A stretch of DNA of 64,000 nucleotides from Todiramphus chloris collaris (GCA_025345505.1 JANVCC010000270.1:4725546-4789545); one strand, 5' to 3'. Shown: positions 48,957-60,815, numbered from the stretch's first letter. Numbers and translations: made by a program. The notes: generated by a model not told the origin, from the sequence alone.

Positions 48957-51268
48957 GTGAGAATAGAAGGCTTTTTATTTCCTCTAACAAGCGTACGCTG
49001 TCTGCTCTGGGCTTTAATCAGCGTTGACACCCTGCCTGTGTCTGTACAATTACCTACCCGTGTTACGTTTGTACTTCCCTTGCCTGGCAGTAGAGGTCCT
49101 TGAGAATCTCTTCAGAAAAAAAAATTCCATTAACTCTGGTGACTCAGTTCTGTGACTTACAGGACAGTGGGTTCCAGAGGAGTGGTTTTATGCTCACCTC
49201 AGGTCAGAGCAGATTTAGTTCCTAAAAGGTGATAGTATGAATGGAAAAGTTTACAGGCTTTGTTTTTTGTTGTAAAACGCTGCACGTAAAGCTGTGTAAA
49301 TCCTTCCTGTGCTTTTATGAACTTTCTTAGTGGTTCTCCTTGCTCACAGCCTGCTTGACTTTTCCAGCGTCCCGAGTTCCTCCTGTGCACTGAACTTTGC
49401 CTGGTGTGAGCATACTTCCCAGGATAACAAGTCACTACTGATGTGCCTGGGTATCTTTTACTCTGGTTTGAGGAATGTTTTAAATTCTTCTGATTCATTT
49501 TTTTTTTATTCCTTGCAATGCTGCAGCCAGACAGGATGTAATAATGCACACGTATCAGTCTGCTCTCCCTCTCCTCTCTCTTGCCTTCTCATACCGTTTT
49601 GGAGAATACCTTGAAAAAACAAGTCTCAAGGCTTAACGATTATGCTGCCAATAAAAAGAACATACATTTTTATTTTATTTCTTTAATCTGATTGTCATTA
49701 AGCCAGCCTGGTTTTTTGGATCCGTTATACGATTTTTGAGTGCTTGGGATTGGCAATACCACTAATACTTAAAAAGAAAAATAAAGGATCATAGGAAAAT
49801 CGACCACATCTTTAAATAAAGGAAAATGAAACATGGTGGTTACTTGTGGAGAATCAACAGGATTTTTTTTTTTTTTCCTATTTACAGCCAGAAAACTTAA
49901 TTACTACAGTGTTGTATTAATGAGGGACTGACCAGAAAGTCTCCATTGCGGGTTAACTTTATAATGTACACAGCATTTCATGGGGAAGCATACAGCATAT
50001 GATTAACATTTTATTGTGGCTTCAGGGAAGGGTGCTGTGCTCCAAAGGGAAGCTGTCTGAGCAAGTATTTACATGCCAAGACATGCCTGTTACGGTTTGC
50101 AGATGAGCTTGATGGTGGGGGTGGATTGTAACCACTCTATCTCTTCAGAGAAATAAGAATTTATTGAGAGTGAAAAAACAGACAAAGGTCCTGTGCGTGC
50201 TGACTCGTTTCGTCGTCTTGTTTTGGAAGAAAACTGACTTCTTAGCAGCAATCGACCTGGGAGATTGAATAGATAGAAGCTTTATGTTAGGAAATTTTCA
50301 TTTTTTTTCAGACTTAACTTGAGTTGTATGAAATTGTATTTATTTGCAAAAGTGATTACTCCAGGACAGGCTTATCTCTCTTAATTAGAAGTGATCATTT
50401 ATAGCGTGTTGGTCAAGTCCTGTGAATAATCAGATTGTGTTAGCCACAATGTATTGCCAAGTCAATTCAGGTATTTTAGCATCTGGCATTTCCTGCAGTT
50501 ACACGAGGAAGAAGATAGTAGGTGTTAAGCAAACATTTTGGATAAAAAAAAAAGAAAGTAGGTGGTAAAAAAGTAAGGTGCAGAGATATGACAGGATTGC
50601 AGTACTGTGCTGCTTTCTGATGTACCAGTGCAGCTGAGACTGGGTTTGTGGACCTTAGTTCAGATTTGTTTCGTTGTCTTCTCTTGTTGGACAGTTTAGT
50701 CACTGAGGTTGGGCTTCCTCTGTTCTCCTCGTTAGTTAGTTCTCATTTTCTCTGAGGAATGATCAAAATCAGGCCCACTGTAAAACTAAGTAAGTGGAGT
50801 AGAGACTGCCTGATGACAAATGTCCTCTCTGTCACCAAACGTAACGGGGAGGAGCTGACAGTAGTAACACGTGAAGGAAACGTGACCCGGTGCCGTGCAG
50901 CGAGCAGGCACAGATCAGTGTCACAGCTCCAGATCGAGCGTCACGCGCCGAGACCCCATCGTCTCGCGGCTTGCCCGTGTGCTTCGGAGCGCGGGTGGCG
51001 ATGGCTCCGCTCCCTTTCGGGCAGACCTGGGTTATCACCACAGAGTCTTTCAGAGGGACCGGGTTGGGACATGTTGGGGGACACTCAAAATCGGATCTCG
51101 GAAGCCTTATTTTAGGCCTGCTGGGCCTACACGTGGGCTCGTGGCTTCACTTGGGTGAGGAATCACGTGGCTGTTGTGTGTGAGCTCCAGGCGTGCTTAC
51201 CCTTCCATTCAAGCAGTGTTCTTCGGAGCCCGCTAAGCATCTTGCTTGAACAAGGACACAGGGATTAG

Positions 51269-51301
51269 TAAAAATAAAATAAAAAATATATATATAGATA
51301 G
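51269..51301. repeat. (AAAAT)/(AT) simple repeat
   Basis: AAAATAAAATAAAAAATATATATATAG-type tract ending in a GATA pair. Low complexity. Confidence 0.85.
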
Positions 51302-52627
51302 AGCTTTGTTTTATTGTGGTTTGTTTGTGGTTTTTCTTTTTAAGTCGTGACTTTAGTTAATTTTAGCCTGCTCTGCAAAACATAGAGTTATTGTTATTTG
51401 TTCAGAGCGCGCACTGCCTCCTTCCACGTAGGCAAATGACTCAATGCTTTCTTTTAGACGGTTGTGTTGAGAGGATTTTGCATGAGACACTGGACATTTC
51501 GACAACTGAAGAGTTCTTTTTAATCTTTTCCACTGTTGAGTCACTTGATAGCTATTAATCATAATATAGTATTGAGTTGAATTTATAGCCGCAGCCCATT
51601 TGGAAGGCTTTTTTTTTTCTGAACTTTCCGTAAGTACACTAATATGACTTATTTTTTGCATAAGATAAAATTTCTGTTTGCTGCAGACTCCTGGCTACTG
51701 CTCCCTGCAAGCGCACAACAGTCTGACCTTTTTAAACATTTCGTAGTGAACACAAAGCCAGGTAATCCATCTCTATATTAGTGTGTCCAGTGGTGGATTT
51801 TGGATTGCCATATCTGCGTCCTTTCAGCAAAGCTGGTTTTATTCCTTGCCTCAGACTGTTTAAGAAGGCCTACAGTGGCTAAGAGAAAGTAGGCAACGGA
51901 GCCTTTTTAACGTAATAAGAGCACAAGTGAACTGAAGCTGTGAACTCTAGGTATAATGGGATAGTAATTAGGAAAAAAAAGAAAATTTGCTTGTTTTGTG
52001 TGTATCTCAAAGGTAAATTGAATGAAGAGATGTGAGTGCAGAGTGACTGCTTAGAAAGGAGGCTTTGTGCTCCTCTCAGCCCTACCTCGTCACCTCAGCT
52101 GTGACCCTTCACGTTTCTACTCTGTTGTTCCTTCAGCAGATACTGAAGGTCTGGTGTCTGCCTGATTGCGAGGTTTGTATCGTGGTCTGAAGCGTCGAGT
52201 GGGTTTAGTCTGGCGACCTGTCTACATAAAAACACAAGGCTCACGTTCATAACGAGCCTCGACCTGAGGTTCGATTCACCTTCCCAGCTTCTGGTTGAAA
52301 AAGGTGTATCTGCAATTGGAATAAGAGACTTTCTGTCCCACGCACTGCAACTTGTCAGCGTTCCCTTGAAGTGTGGGCTGCCGGGTGTTGGTGTGTCGGA
52401 GGGACGGGAGAGCCTCACCATCTGCGCCTGCCCTCGGCCCCGGCTGTCGGGCAGGGCTGTGCCGTTGGCTTCTGGGGTGCATTGATACCAGGGGGTGCCC
52501 TGGGGGGAAGGTTAGCCCTTGACATCCTGGGTATAGCTTTGGTTGAACCAAAGTGGCAGCATCTGGATTTGACTGTTGGCTGAGGGGTTTCTTGTGGTGA
52601 GGTACTGCCAGCGAGGTGAACGCCAAG

Positions 52628-52676
52628 TTTGATTATTCCTTCTTTATTTTCTGGTCAGTTACTGAGCAGTGATCAA
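52628..52676 (+). repeat. Left copy of diverged 49-bp direct repeat
   Basis: It begins TTTGATTATTCC, contains TCTTTATTTTCTG and ends CAGTGATCAA. It matches 53377-53425 at 41 of 49 positions without gaps by hand alignment, in the same orientation and 749 bp away. Neither copy belongs to a repeat family I recognise. Confidence 0.75.
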
Positions 52677-52687
52677 CCCATTCTGGG

Positions 52688-52760
52688 ACTAGCTGGACTC
52701 TTTCTCTGCTCCATGCTAGCTGGACTCTCTGCTCCATGCTAGCTGGACTCTTTGCTCTAT
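52688..52760 (+). repeat. Tandem repeat, about 23-bp unit, three copies
   Basis: The unit CTAGCTGGACTCT followed by CTGCTCCATG occurs three times. The first copy has a four-base expansion (TTTCTCTG) and the last ends CTCTAT. It starts 12 bases after the left copy of the diverged direct repeat. Confidence 0.9.
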
Positions 52761-53376
52761 AAAAGTACCAATGTTGAAGTGCTTCTCACTTGTGTTGCCA
52801 CGTTTTTGTCTGTCAGGTACCCACGCATGAAAGCCCTTGTAGTTTTGTAAATTTAACATGAAAGAAAGTCAGGCTTTAATGGAGAAGGATAATTACAAAA
52901 GGCAGGCTTAATCCTCCTTTATTGCACTTGGAAATGTTGTGCTGGTGAGTATTTTCTCATTGGTGCAGTTCCTTTTCACTGCCCTGTGTAGTAGCTGAAT
53001 AGAGGGTGATTTTTCAAATTAATATGATAGTAAATGTATTTCTCTTCTTCTGCAGCCCCTGAGCACACCCCCTGCCTGGTACTGGTACATAGCCTTCCCC
53101 AGACAGTTTGTCAGCACATAGATTCAGAATGTCTTGAAAATTCATCGTGTATAAGAGAAAAAACCCAAAACCTATCAGATTATTACACTAGAAGAAGCTG
53201 TAAGTTTATTCTCCACGTACCAGTAGCAGTTAAAAACCCACAGCACCAATCACATGTAACGCATTTTTATTTACAGATTAGTAGGCTCTACTCTGACATA
53301 TGACTAGCAGGGAAGCCCCTCCCTTTAACAGTTGTATGTCATCTGCTTCAGAGAACTAATTACTTGGCAATTCCCA

Positions 53377-53425
53377 TTTGATAATTCCCTCTTTATTTTC
53401 TGATGAGTTACTTAACAGTGATGAG
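53377..53425 (+). repeat. Right copy of diverged 49-bp direct repeat
   Basis: It begins TTTGATAATTCC, contains TCTTTATTTTCTG and ends CAGTGATGAG. It is the partner of 52628-52676; similarity fades on both sides. Confidence 0.75.
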
Positions 53426-54850
53426 CTTGTTGAGCAGAATACCGTGCTTAATCTGTGCTTCAGAAACTACAGCGCGGGCCTGGGGATATCGTTGTTGTCT
53501 AAATACTGTTTAGCCTTGCCATAGGAACAGTGACACCACACTAAGGCATGGTAACAGTTGACAGTTAACGGTGAGTTTAACGTGAGCGATGGGCAGCATT
53601 TGCCAAAAAATAAGAGGGTTTCAATTACTGTTGCCCTGCAAACAGGATGTTAAATAAATACATCATTGCTCCCAAAGAACCAACCCAAAACCTAGCAGAA
53701 TTTAGACATTAAGAAGCAGAAGCTAGTGTCAGAGATAGCTTCTGCCTATCTTTTCTCCTCTCTACTGAAATAATAAATTTAAAGGAAATTTTCTGCTTTA
53801 AAAACCCAACTGTTTCTTGTAATCCCTGTTTGACAGCTCAGCTCATGCTGGTGATTGTTGCATTGGTTTCATGTAAGATACTTAAATAAGAACTGTGTTT
53901 CCTCTCTTGTTACCTGTCTTTTTTATACCTCCCCAACCCCTTTTCACATTCTTTTACTCTGCTGGCCACAGCAACCCTTGTCTGGCTGGGGAGTACATGA
54001 CAAGTCTCGGTGCTAATTACAACATCCCCGTGTTTCTAGAGGGTACCTGAGTTCAGCAGCACTCAACTGCAGCGCCAGACGAGGGGATTTAGGGGGTGAA
54101 GTGACATCAGCCGGCTGATGGCAGTCCTGGGTAAGGTCAAAGCGAGTCTCTCTTGCAGATCAGGAGTTAGATGGGTCTTCTTCAGACCCAGTCTCTCTGA
54201 AACTCATCCGTGTGAAGCCACGCGATTGAGTTTGATGGAAATGTTGCTGTTGACTTCAGCGGCGGAAGGTTTGTGGCTCCGCTGCAGTCACTGTGACGAG
54301 CTGGTGGCATTATCTCACAGATAGTGCTGGTACCTAAGGAATTGCATTTTAGCTGAGCCAGTGCTATAAGCTGAGAATTAGGCTATTTTTCCCTTCCACA
54401 TAAGAAGTGTAGTATTTTGTGTGTTAGCTCACATGACATTGCATCATCGGGCTTGCTGATTTATTAGATACTGACACTGATATCTCTTGTCCAGTACTGG
54501 AAGCTGTGTCACGGGCTTGTTTTATGAGTGAGAAAAATGCATGTGTACATAGTTACATGTGGTTTTTTTCTAAAATTCATCAGAGGAACAGTAATTCTAT
54601 GAAAGACAGAATTCAGAACAGATTAATCTACTTTAATTGTGTTCATGAAGTACACCAGCTATAAAATCTTTTGAAAGGAATATTAATCAAGTTGATCAAA
54701 GGTGGCTTGAAGTGCAGAATTCAGATATGAACACAATTACTTGCTCTCTGTCTGTGTTTGTTGGAGCTTGAGTGAGTATTTCAAACATTTTTTTCAAATA
54801 CAAAAAGAAGTCCCATTTTGCTTTTTGGATTTTTGGGAAATATACTATTT

Positions 54851-54894
54851 AAAAAAAAAAAAAAAAAAGGGGAAAACAGGTAAAAAAAAAAAAA
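54851..54894. repeat. Two poly(A) runs (A18 and A13)
   Basis: A18 at 54851-54868 and A13 at 54882-54894, separated by a short GGGG/CAGG stretch. Low-complexity sequence about 90 bases left of the CR1 copy. Confidence 0.92.
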
Positions 54895-54981
54895 GTAGGT
54901 AGAATAATAAAATAAGCAGTTAAAATCCAACAGAAGGTCATTTAACTCTTTTTATTTTTTTTTTTAAGTTTATTTTTTATG

Positions 54982-55320
54982 ACAGAATCACAGAATGTTA
55001 CAGGCTGGAAGGGACCTTGAAAGATCATCTAGTCCAACCCCCCTGCCAGAGCAGGATCACCTAGAGCAGGTCACACAGGAACAGATCCAGGTGGGTTTGG
55101 AATGTCTCCAGAGAAGGAGACTCTACAACCTCCCTGGGCAGCCTGGTCCAGTTCTGTCACCCTCACTGTGAAAAAGTTTCTCCTTCCTTGTGTTTCCGTG
55201 GACTCTTCTGGGTTCCAGTTTGCACCCATTGCCCCTTGTCCTGTCATTGGATGTCACTGAGCAGAGCCTGGCTCCAGCCTCCTGACACTCACTCTTTACA
55301 TATTTATAATCATTAATGAA
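54982..55320 (-). mobile_element. CR1 LINE, 3' end (about 340 bp)
   Basis: On the minus strand it reads the C-terminal end of ORF2 and 3' UTR: an ATAAATATGTAAAGAGTGAG block, GTGTCAGGAGGCTGGAGCC, GACAGGACAAGGGGCAATGGG, GGCTGCCCAGGGAGG, GGGGGGTTGGACTAGATGATC, and a terminal ATTCTGTGATTCTGTC at the left end. It is the same subfamily as the copy at 60098-60815, which shares these blocks at the same spacing. The 5' end is truncated at about 55320. It is non-coding and relatively young by its match to the other copy. Confidence 0.95.
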
Positions 55321-55329
55321 GCATCTTAT

Positions 55330-55352
55330 TTAAGTTTTTTTTTTTTTTTAAA
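55330..55352. repeat. Poly(T) tract
   Basis: A short T run immediately right of the 5' truncation point of the minus-strand CR1. Simple repeat. Confidence 0.75.
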
Positions 55353-55646
55353 TGACTCAAGGTATCTTTGGTAATGCTGAAAACAGAAATCCTCCATAAG
55401 AATAGAAAAAGAAATACGTCTGTGAGCAGAATGCCCATCCTGTGATCTGAAAGGCTTGTGTACACACCCAGGAGGTGTCCCTTAACAGATCCTTCTCCAC
55501 ACCATTTATCCCCCAGCACATACTATGCTAGTATTTCTGTCGGTATTTATGTAAGTAAAACATTAGCACGTGACTATCCTGAAGCTGCTCATTCAGTTAA
55601 CACAAGATTTCAGGTACCATAGTAGTGTCTTAAGATTCCAGCATCT

Positions 55647-55834
55647 GGTTTGAAAGAAACAAACAAAACCCAACTCATACACATAGGGTGGTTTGAAACA
55701 AACNNNNNNNNNNAAACAAACAAAACCCAACTCATACACATAGGGTGGTTTGAAACAAACAAACAAAACCCAACTCATACACATAGGGTGGTTTGAAACA
55801 AACAAACAAAACCCAACTCATACACATAGGGTGG
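55647..55834 (+). repeat. 43-bp minisatellite, at least four units, gapped
   Basis: The unit GGTTTGAAACAAACAAACAA followed by AACCCAACTCATACACATAGGGT recurs from 55647, 55690, 55747 and 55790. The step is exactly 43 between 55647 and 55690 and between 55747 and 55790. The step of 57 from 55690 to 55747 includes ten N at 55704-55713. The units are nearly identical, so copies have probably been lost at the gap. Each unit holds three AAAC words. It is not a multiple of three and does not encode a repeat protein. Confidence 0.95.
55704..55713. other. Assembly gap, 10 N
   Basis: Ten undetermined bases inside the minisatellite. The flanks on both sides are repeat unit, so this marks an unresolved array rather than missing unique sequence. 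Confidence 0.98.
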
Positions 55835-58800
55835 AGGTTTCTCTGTTGACACCCAACTGAAATGGTACCTTCCCTCCTCCTTTACTAACAAACAAGAGAA
55901 CTAATACATCCAAGATTTTTTTGCTGCTTTCCTCTGGATTCACTTTTCCTTTTTCCCCAGCCAGCTACCCTGGGCTGTGTTAGCATGACTGCTCTGTGAG
56001 CAACACTTGCTGATGGAATAGCCAAAGATGAACTGGTGGAGCTGGGCAAGCTGAGGTCTTGTCTGTCTCCTCTTTGAGTCAGGGATGAGTTTTAGGTTTC
56101 CTACTTATCAGCGTTGCTAAATTTTCATCACTCTCTGCTGTGATCTGGCCTGATATTTTTGTTGTTAATGACACAGTCTTGGAAGTTACTTGTGATTTCT
56201 TTTGCGAGCTTGGCAGTTGATCAATTAAATTGTGAGGAGATAAGTGACACGGCCATGCTGTCTCCGTAACGCCTCCGTGCTCTGTTTTATGGAGAAAGAG
56301 GGTGATGCTGGATCTTGTGGACCAATAATCTGTAGTTTAACATTGCACTATGTGTGTGTTTGTATAGCACACAGATATGTTATATAATACCTTGAAAAAT
56401 ATGTGATACTTCAATACCGGAAGGACCAAAGAAGGTGTAAAAGTCTGTATTTTGTTCCATATTTGCACAAGTTGACACAATACTTGGTCCTGGTGCCTGG
56501 TCTTTAGCTGTGAGAATGATCCAAACCCACATGAGTACATCCTACTGTCTGTTGGTCACCTCCAGTTTATTTTGATTGCAGTTCAGCAGCAGATTCAGGG
56601 GGAATATGGCGCGTGGATTAAAGTAATTCCTGCGTGGAATCATGGCATTTGTACGTGCTGCAACTATCCAGGTGATGTTACTTCTTAGAGTACAGCCAGA
56701 AAGGGCCCTAAGGAGAATTAAGGTGGGTACAAGGTCTATAGTAAGCATCTGAAACACATTAAACAGCAGCAGTCAAGCCTGGCCCTGTTACCTAAGGAGT
56801 TGTACTCGTTGACTGCCCCCTTGGCTGCATGGAGTGGAAGAAATGCAAACGACGACAGACTGGTGCTACGTGTGCAGCTCCGCTCCGAAGCGCGTCGGTC
56901 TGAGCTGTCAGCTGCCTGGCTGTGGGGTTTGCTGCTGTTGATGCAGCACAGCCAGAGCTTCTCTGTGACCCACCAGCAGTGCAGCCTGTGCTGCAGCAAC
57001 CGGGTTTTTATGCTCCTTATCTCGTTCAGGATGGTTTAAATAGAACCACGTGGGTGTAAATGTGGTGTGACAGAGCATGGGATCTGGCCTGGGGTTTCTG
57101 GGGTGTGTCAGGGCTCTCTGGACTCGGAGCTGTTGCTGGCAGTCAGTGTTGCTGATGGGGCACTGCTTGTTTTGTAGTTGAGTTTGGTTGATAGGGGACA
57201 GTTGAGCATTTGCTTGGCTTTCCCGCCGAGTGAGGAGGGAATGCAAACTGTTCTTCAGTCAAGTGTCATCTGTCTCCTTTCCTTCTGTGCTTCAGGTGGA
57301 TGTGTTGGTGAATTAGACTAATCTTTTCTTTATATAGCCCAAGCAGTGTTTTACTCTTCCATCCTTCTGTCTCATTTTAACATTTTCCAGACTTTATTCT
57401 TTTATTTCTGGCGAGTTTTTACTCCTCACCCCCTTCTCTGCCGAGATTCTCCCGTGCTCAGCAGTTCTCGCTGCTGCGTAGCTGACCTACTTGTACAGCT
57501 TCCATCTCCAGGTTTGCTACCTGCACGGGGCTTGGGTTGTGTGTTGGCCTGTTCTTTGTCTTGGTGTTTTGTGTATGTTTCTTGTGTGTCTAAAATCTGT
57601 TTCTGCTCAGAGGGTTTCAGTGCCTCAATCATTTTCTGCAGAACTGCAAATTTGAATGTCGTTTCATTTACCTCTCTTCCTTCCTCGTTGGTCACGGCTG
57701 GATTCTGAGCTTTGCAACCCCGCTGATCTGCCTGGACAGGCCTGTCACTCCACTCAGCCCTCCCCTTCTCCTCCTGGGAAAATACCCTTTATTTCTTCTC
57801 TGAAGCTTCACTGCGGGTGCCTCTTTCCCTGGCCAAAACTGGATTTTCAGTCCCGTGTGCTCCTGGCTTCCAGCTGCAGTGTCTCTTTAGCAGGCATTTT
57901 GCTTTTCAGTCTTGTCAGCTGGTCTTTAACAGATCAGCTGCATATATTTGTTTGTGTAATATTACATGCTGGCATCCTAAAAAAAAGAATGTTCATTCGT
58001 TTTCTTTGTACCTGAGCATGAACTGGGAGCTCCCCTCCGGGTCCTTTGTACAATGGTGGGGTTATTTTTACTTTATTATCATATCATGTGGTCTGCTAAT
58101 CAAAGGGTTCTTTTACTGCGTTAATGGCAGCACTTCCAATTATTAGTGTTTGTAAGCTTTAAAAATAGACAATTTTAACGTGTTTGGTGGGACAAAACTA
58201 CCAGCTTGGTCAGTTTTTCTTTGGCTTCCAGTTGTTCTTGTACTGTGACTGCTCTGGTGGCAAAGTTCTGTAGTAACAGGTTGCAAAACTTCCAGGATAA
58301 AATGTAAGCTGAACCGAAAAAGAATGTTTGAAAAGCACTTCATTCAGAAAAAGAAAAGAAACTGAACATGGTATGCATTTTGAGTGAGGCTCTTCACTGA
58401 GGGGGAAAAAAATTCCTGGACTGCTCCGGAGAAGTACAGGAATAAAGTACCCGCTGAGTGGGTGAAGTTTGCAGAAGGTACGAAGTGAAAAAATGTGAGG
58501 GTTTGTTTTTTCGCCTGTGTGTGTTGCTGGTTTTGCCAAGAAGTGACTGTTGTAATGACAACGTGGTTATAGTAGGTTTTAAAAACCACAATTTAATAAG
58601 TATTTTCGTTGATAATTTTGGAGATGATACATTTTCTCAAACAACCCAGGCTTTTGACTGAATGGAAAGCTGTCAAAAATAATGCTTTTATCTGAAAATT
58701 GATACTTCTTTTGTTATAAGTAACACCAAAAAAGGTATAAACTAAAAGATATTAGAGGAAAATACACTTTTTCCAAATGGATTTACTCAGTGTAGTTAAC

Positions 58801-59539
58801 AATAGCTTGAGTATAGTTAGTTTTGCTTTTCCTGTACGTAGACAGTTTCCCAAGGTGAGAGAAGCATCTGAAAAAAAACCCAACCACGTGCTTCTGAAGA
58901 TGATGATAAAAATTGGTGAAGGCAACTTGGAGGTACGAGTTCCTACTTTTTAAATCCTCCATTAAAAACAAGACCAGACTCCATATTGATGGAGTCCTTT
59001 TAAAGGCAGTGCCCTTTTAATCAGCAAACAGGTCCTCTGTGCATCAAATAATTAAAAATAGAGCAAAGTTTCTGAACAAGGCGTCTGGCAGAAGCGTCTG
59101 TACTTCCATCTGTGCATGATTAGCAGAATGTTTCATGATATTTAAATAGCACAAGCTTTGCTCTCTTTTTTATTATTTGTTGTGCCGAAGACCTGTTTGC
59201 TTGTTAAGTGGTCTTTTTTGAATAGTTACTGGCAAGGAATCAGGAAAGTGTACGAAGACATCTTGTACACACTGCAAATGCCAAATTGTCCCTTTTTTTC
59301 GAAGAGCCACTGCCCTTACCAGTTTTTGGGTAGGAGTTGCACTGCGTCCTTCACCGGGTTTTCAGAATTCCGTAGGGACAGGTTCGTGTCGGAGGGAGTT
59401 AGGGGTGTGCTGTGCTCGCTGCCTGGGCTGCACTTTCAGCCATACCGGCAGTTACTTCTAACGGCAGAGCTCGGAGGCACGTTAGGCCCTGAGCCCTGAC
59501 CGGGCTGCGCTGGCAGAGTGCACGCAATGGCTCGTCCCA
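55835..59539. other. Non-coding stretch
   Basis: About 3.7 kb with reading frames of at most 120 codons, none recognisable. It has an AT-rich right half (58100-59150) and no transposon ends or CpG clusters that I can identify. Confidence 0.55.
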
Positions 59540-59836
59540 TCACGGAATCACTGCGGCTGGAAAAGCCCTCTGAGTTTATCCAGTCCAGCCTATGACCCAG
59601 CACCACCACATCGGCCAGACCATGGCACTCAGTGCCACATCCAGCCTGTCTTTACACCCCTCCAGGGACGGAGACTCCACCATCTCCCTGGGCAGCCCAT
59701 TCAGTGGCTGATCACCCTCTGCCAGGAAGGGCGTCCTGATATCCAACCTAACCCTCCCATGGCATGGCTTCAGGCCATGCCCTCTCCTCCTGTCACTAGT
59801 TGGAAAGGGCTTCAAACCTCTCGTCCTGTCACTAGT
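59540..59836 (-). mobile_element. CR1 LINE, 3' end of a second subfamily
   Basis: On the minus strand the right-to-left order is a GACAGGAGGAGAGGGCATGG block, a GATATCAGGACGCCCTTCC block, CACTGAATGGGCTGCCCAGG, GGAGATGGTGGAGTCTCCG, GGTCTGGCCGATGTGGTGG, and the terminal CAGTGATTCCGTG at 59540. The central CAGCACCACCACATC block differs from the copies at 54982 and 60098, so it is a different CR1 subfamily. Its 5' end holds a 36-bp local duplication (59781-59836). Confidence 0.9.
59781..59836 (+). repeat. Local duplication, 20-bp core, period 36
   Basis: CCTCTCCTCCTGTCACTAGT (59781-59800) recurs as CCTCTCGTCCTGTCACTAGT (59817-59836), 19 of 20 identical. It marks the 5' truncation end of the minus-strand CR1. 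Confidence 0.9.
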
Positions 59837-60097
59837 CCCCTGCAGCAGCGACCCGCTTGGCCAGGCAGCAGCTTTCCCGGCCTTTGGAGGCCTTAGGCCG
59901 GGCTGCTCCTCGCCTGGCAGTCGTTCAGCGTTGGATCACGAGCTCCCGGTCTCCGGCGAGCAGCGTGGCGCTTTGCGGGCACAGCCGCCGATTGCCCTTT
60001 GCACCGGGAACGTTTTCACGCGCGTGTTTTACGGGGCCGGGACAAGCCAGTGCGCGATGGGAAGGGGCTGCTGGCCGGACGCTGAGCGTGTTGCTGT
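59837..60097. other. CpG-rich spacer between two CR1 copies
   Basis: About 260 bases with many CpG (for example TTTTCACGCGCGTGTTTTACG near 60013-60033 and GAGCAGCGTGGCGC near 59957), clearly richer than the outer flanks. It contains an ATTGCCC/GCACCGGG stretch but no recognised promoter motif. It may be the remains of a CpG island split by CR1 insertions, or the GC-rich upstream part of one CR1. Confidence 0.4.
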
Positions 60098-60815
60098 AGC
60101 GTAACCCCACGTACCAGCGTAGGCTGGGGATTGGCTGGTTGGAGAGTAGCATGCGGGAAAAGGACCTGCGGGTCCTGGTGGGCAGCAGGGTGACCATGAG
60201 CCAAGAATGGGCCCTCGTGGCCAAGAAGGCCAGTGGCATCCTGGGGTGGATCAGAAGGGTTAGTGGGTCAAGAGGGGTTCTCCTCCCCCTCTGCTCAGCC
60301 CTGGTGAGATCTCATCTGGAATATTGTGTCCAGTTCTGGGCCCCTCAGTTCAAGAAGGGCAGGGAACTGCTGGAAAGAGTCCAGCGCAGAGCCATGGAGA
60401 TGCTGAAGGGAGTGGAGCATCTCCCTGCTGAGGAGAGGCTGAGGGAGCTGGGGCTCTGGAGCTTGGAGAAGGCTGAGGGGTGACCTCGTTAATGGTTATA
60501 AATATGTAAAGGATGAGTGTCAGGAGGCTGGAGCCAGGCTCTGCTCTGTTATGTCCAACGATAGGACAAGGGGCAACGGGTGTAAGCTGGAGCATAAGAG
60601 GTCCCACAGAAACATAAGGAAAAACTTTTTCACTGCGAGGGTCACAGAGCTCTGAACAGGCTGCCCAGGGGGGTTGTGGAGTCTGGAGGCATTTAAAACC
60701 CAGATGGATCTGCTCCTGTGTGACCTGCTCTAGGTGACCTTGCTCTGCCAGGGGGGTTGGACTCGATGGCCTTTCGAGGTCCCTTCCAACCCTTACCATT
60801 CTGTGGTTCTGTGGC
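60098..60815 (+). mobile_element. CR1 LINE with C-terminal ORF2 segment and 3' UTR
   Basis: It enters ORF2 at a RNPTYQ-like position and reads MREKDLRVLVGSR, WALVAKKASGILGWIRRV, LCSALVRSHLEYCVQFWAPQ, ELLERVQRRAMEMLKG and [16 protein letters not shown] as one open frame (60139-60483). The terminal domain then continues in a shifted frame ([26 protein letters not shown]). The 3' UTR ends in ATTCTGTGGTTCTGTG. The YADD catalytic motif lies upstream of the truncation and is absent, so the element cannot move by itself. The 114-codon frame is a LINE relic, not a host gene. Confidence 0.96.

Larger units (their letters stand above)
43791..54981. other. Non-coding stretch downstream of main CpG island
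   Basis: About 11 kb that would be first-intron sequence if the island reads rightward. It contains CpG-dense patches (44995-45110; about 50830-51010), an exon-like segment (48836-48956), a 23-bp tandem repeat, a diverged 49-bp direct repeat pair, and simple tracts. No protein domain was recognised. Confidence 0.5.

Noticed and set aside
55647-55834. CRISPR-like array
   Set aside because: It is a continuous tandem repeat without unique spacers, in vertebrate DNA; a minisatellite explains it fully.
60139-60483. 114-codon protein-coding gene
   Set aside because: The translation is the C-terminal part of CR1 ORF2, and the nucleotide sequence continues into the CR1 3' UTR.
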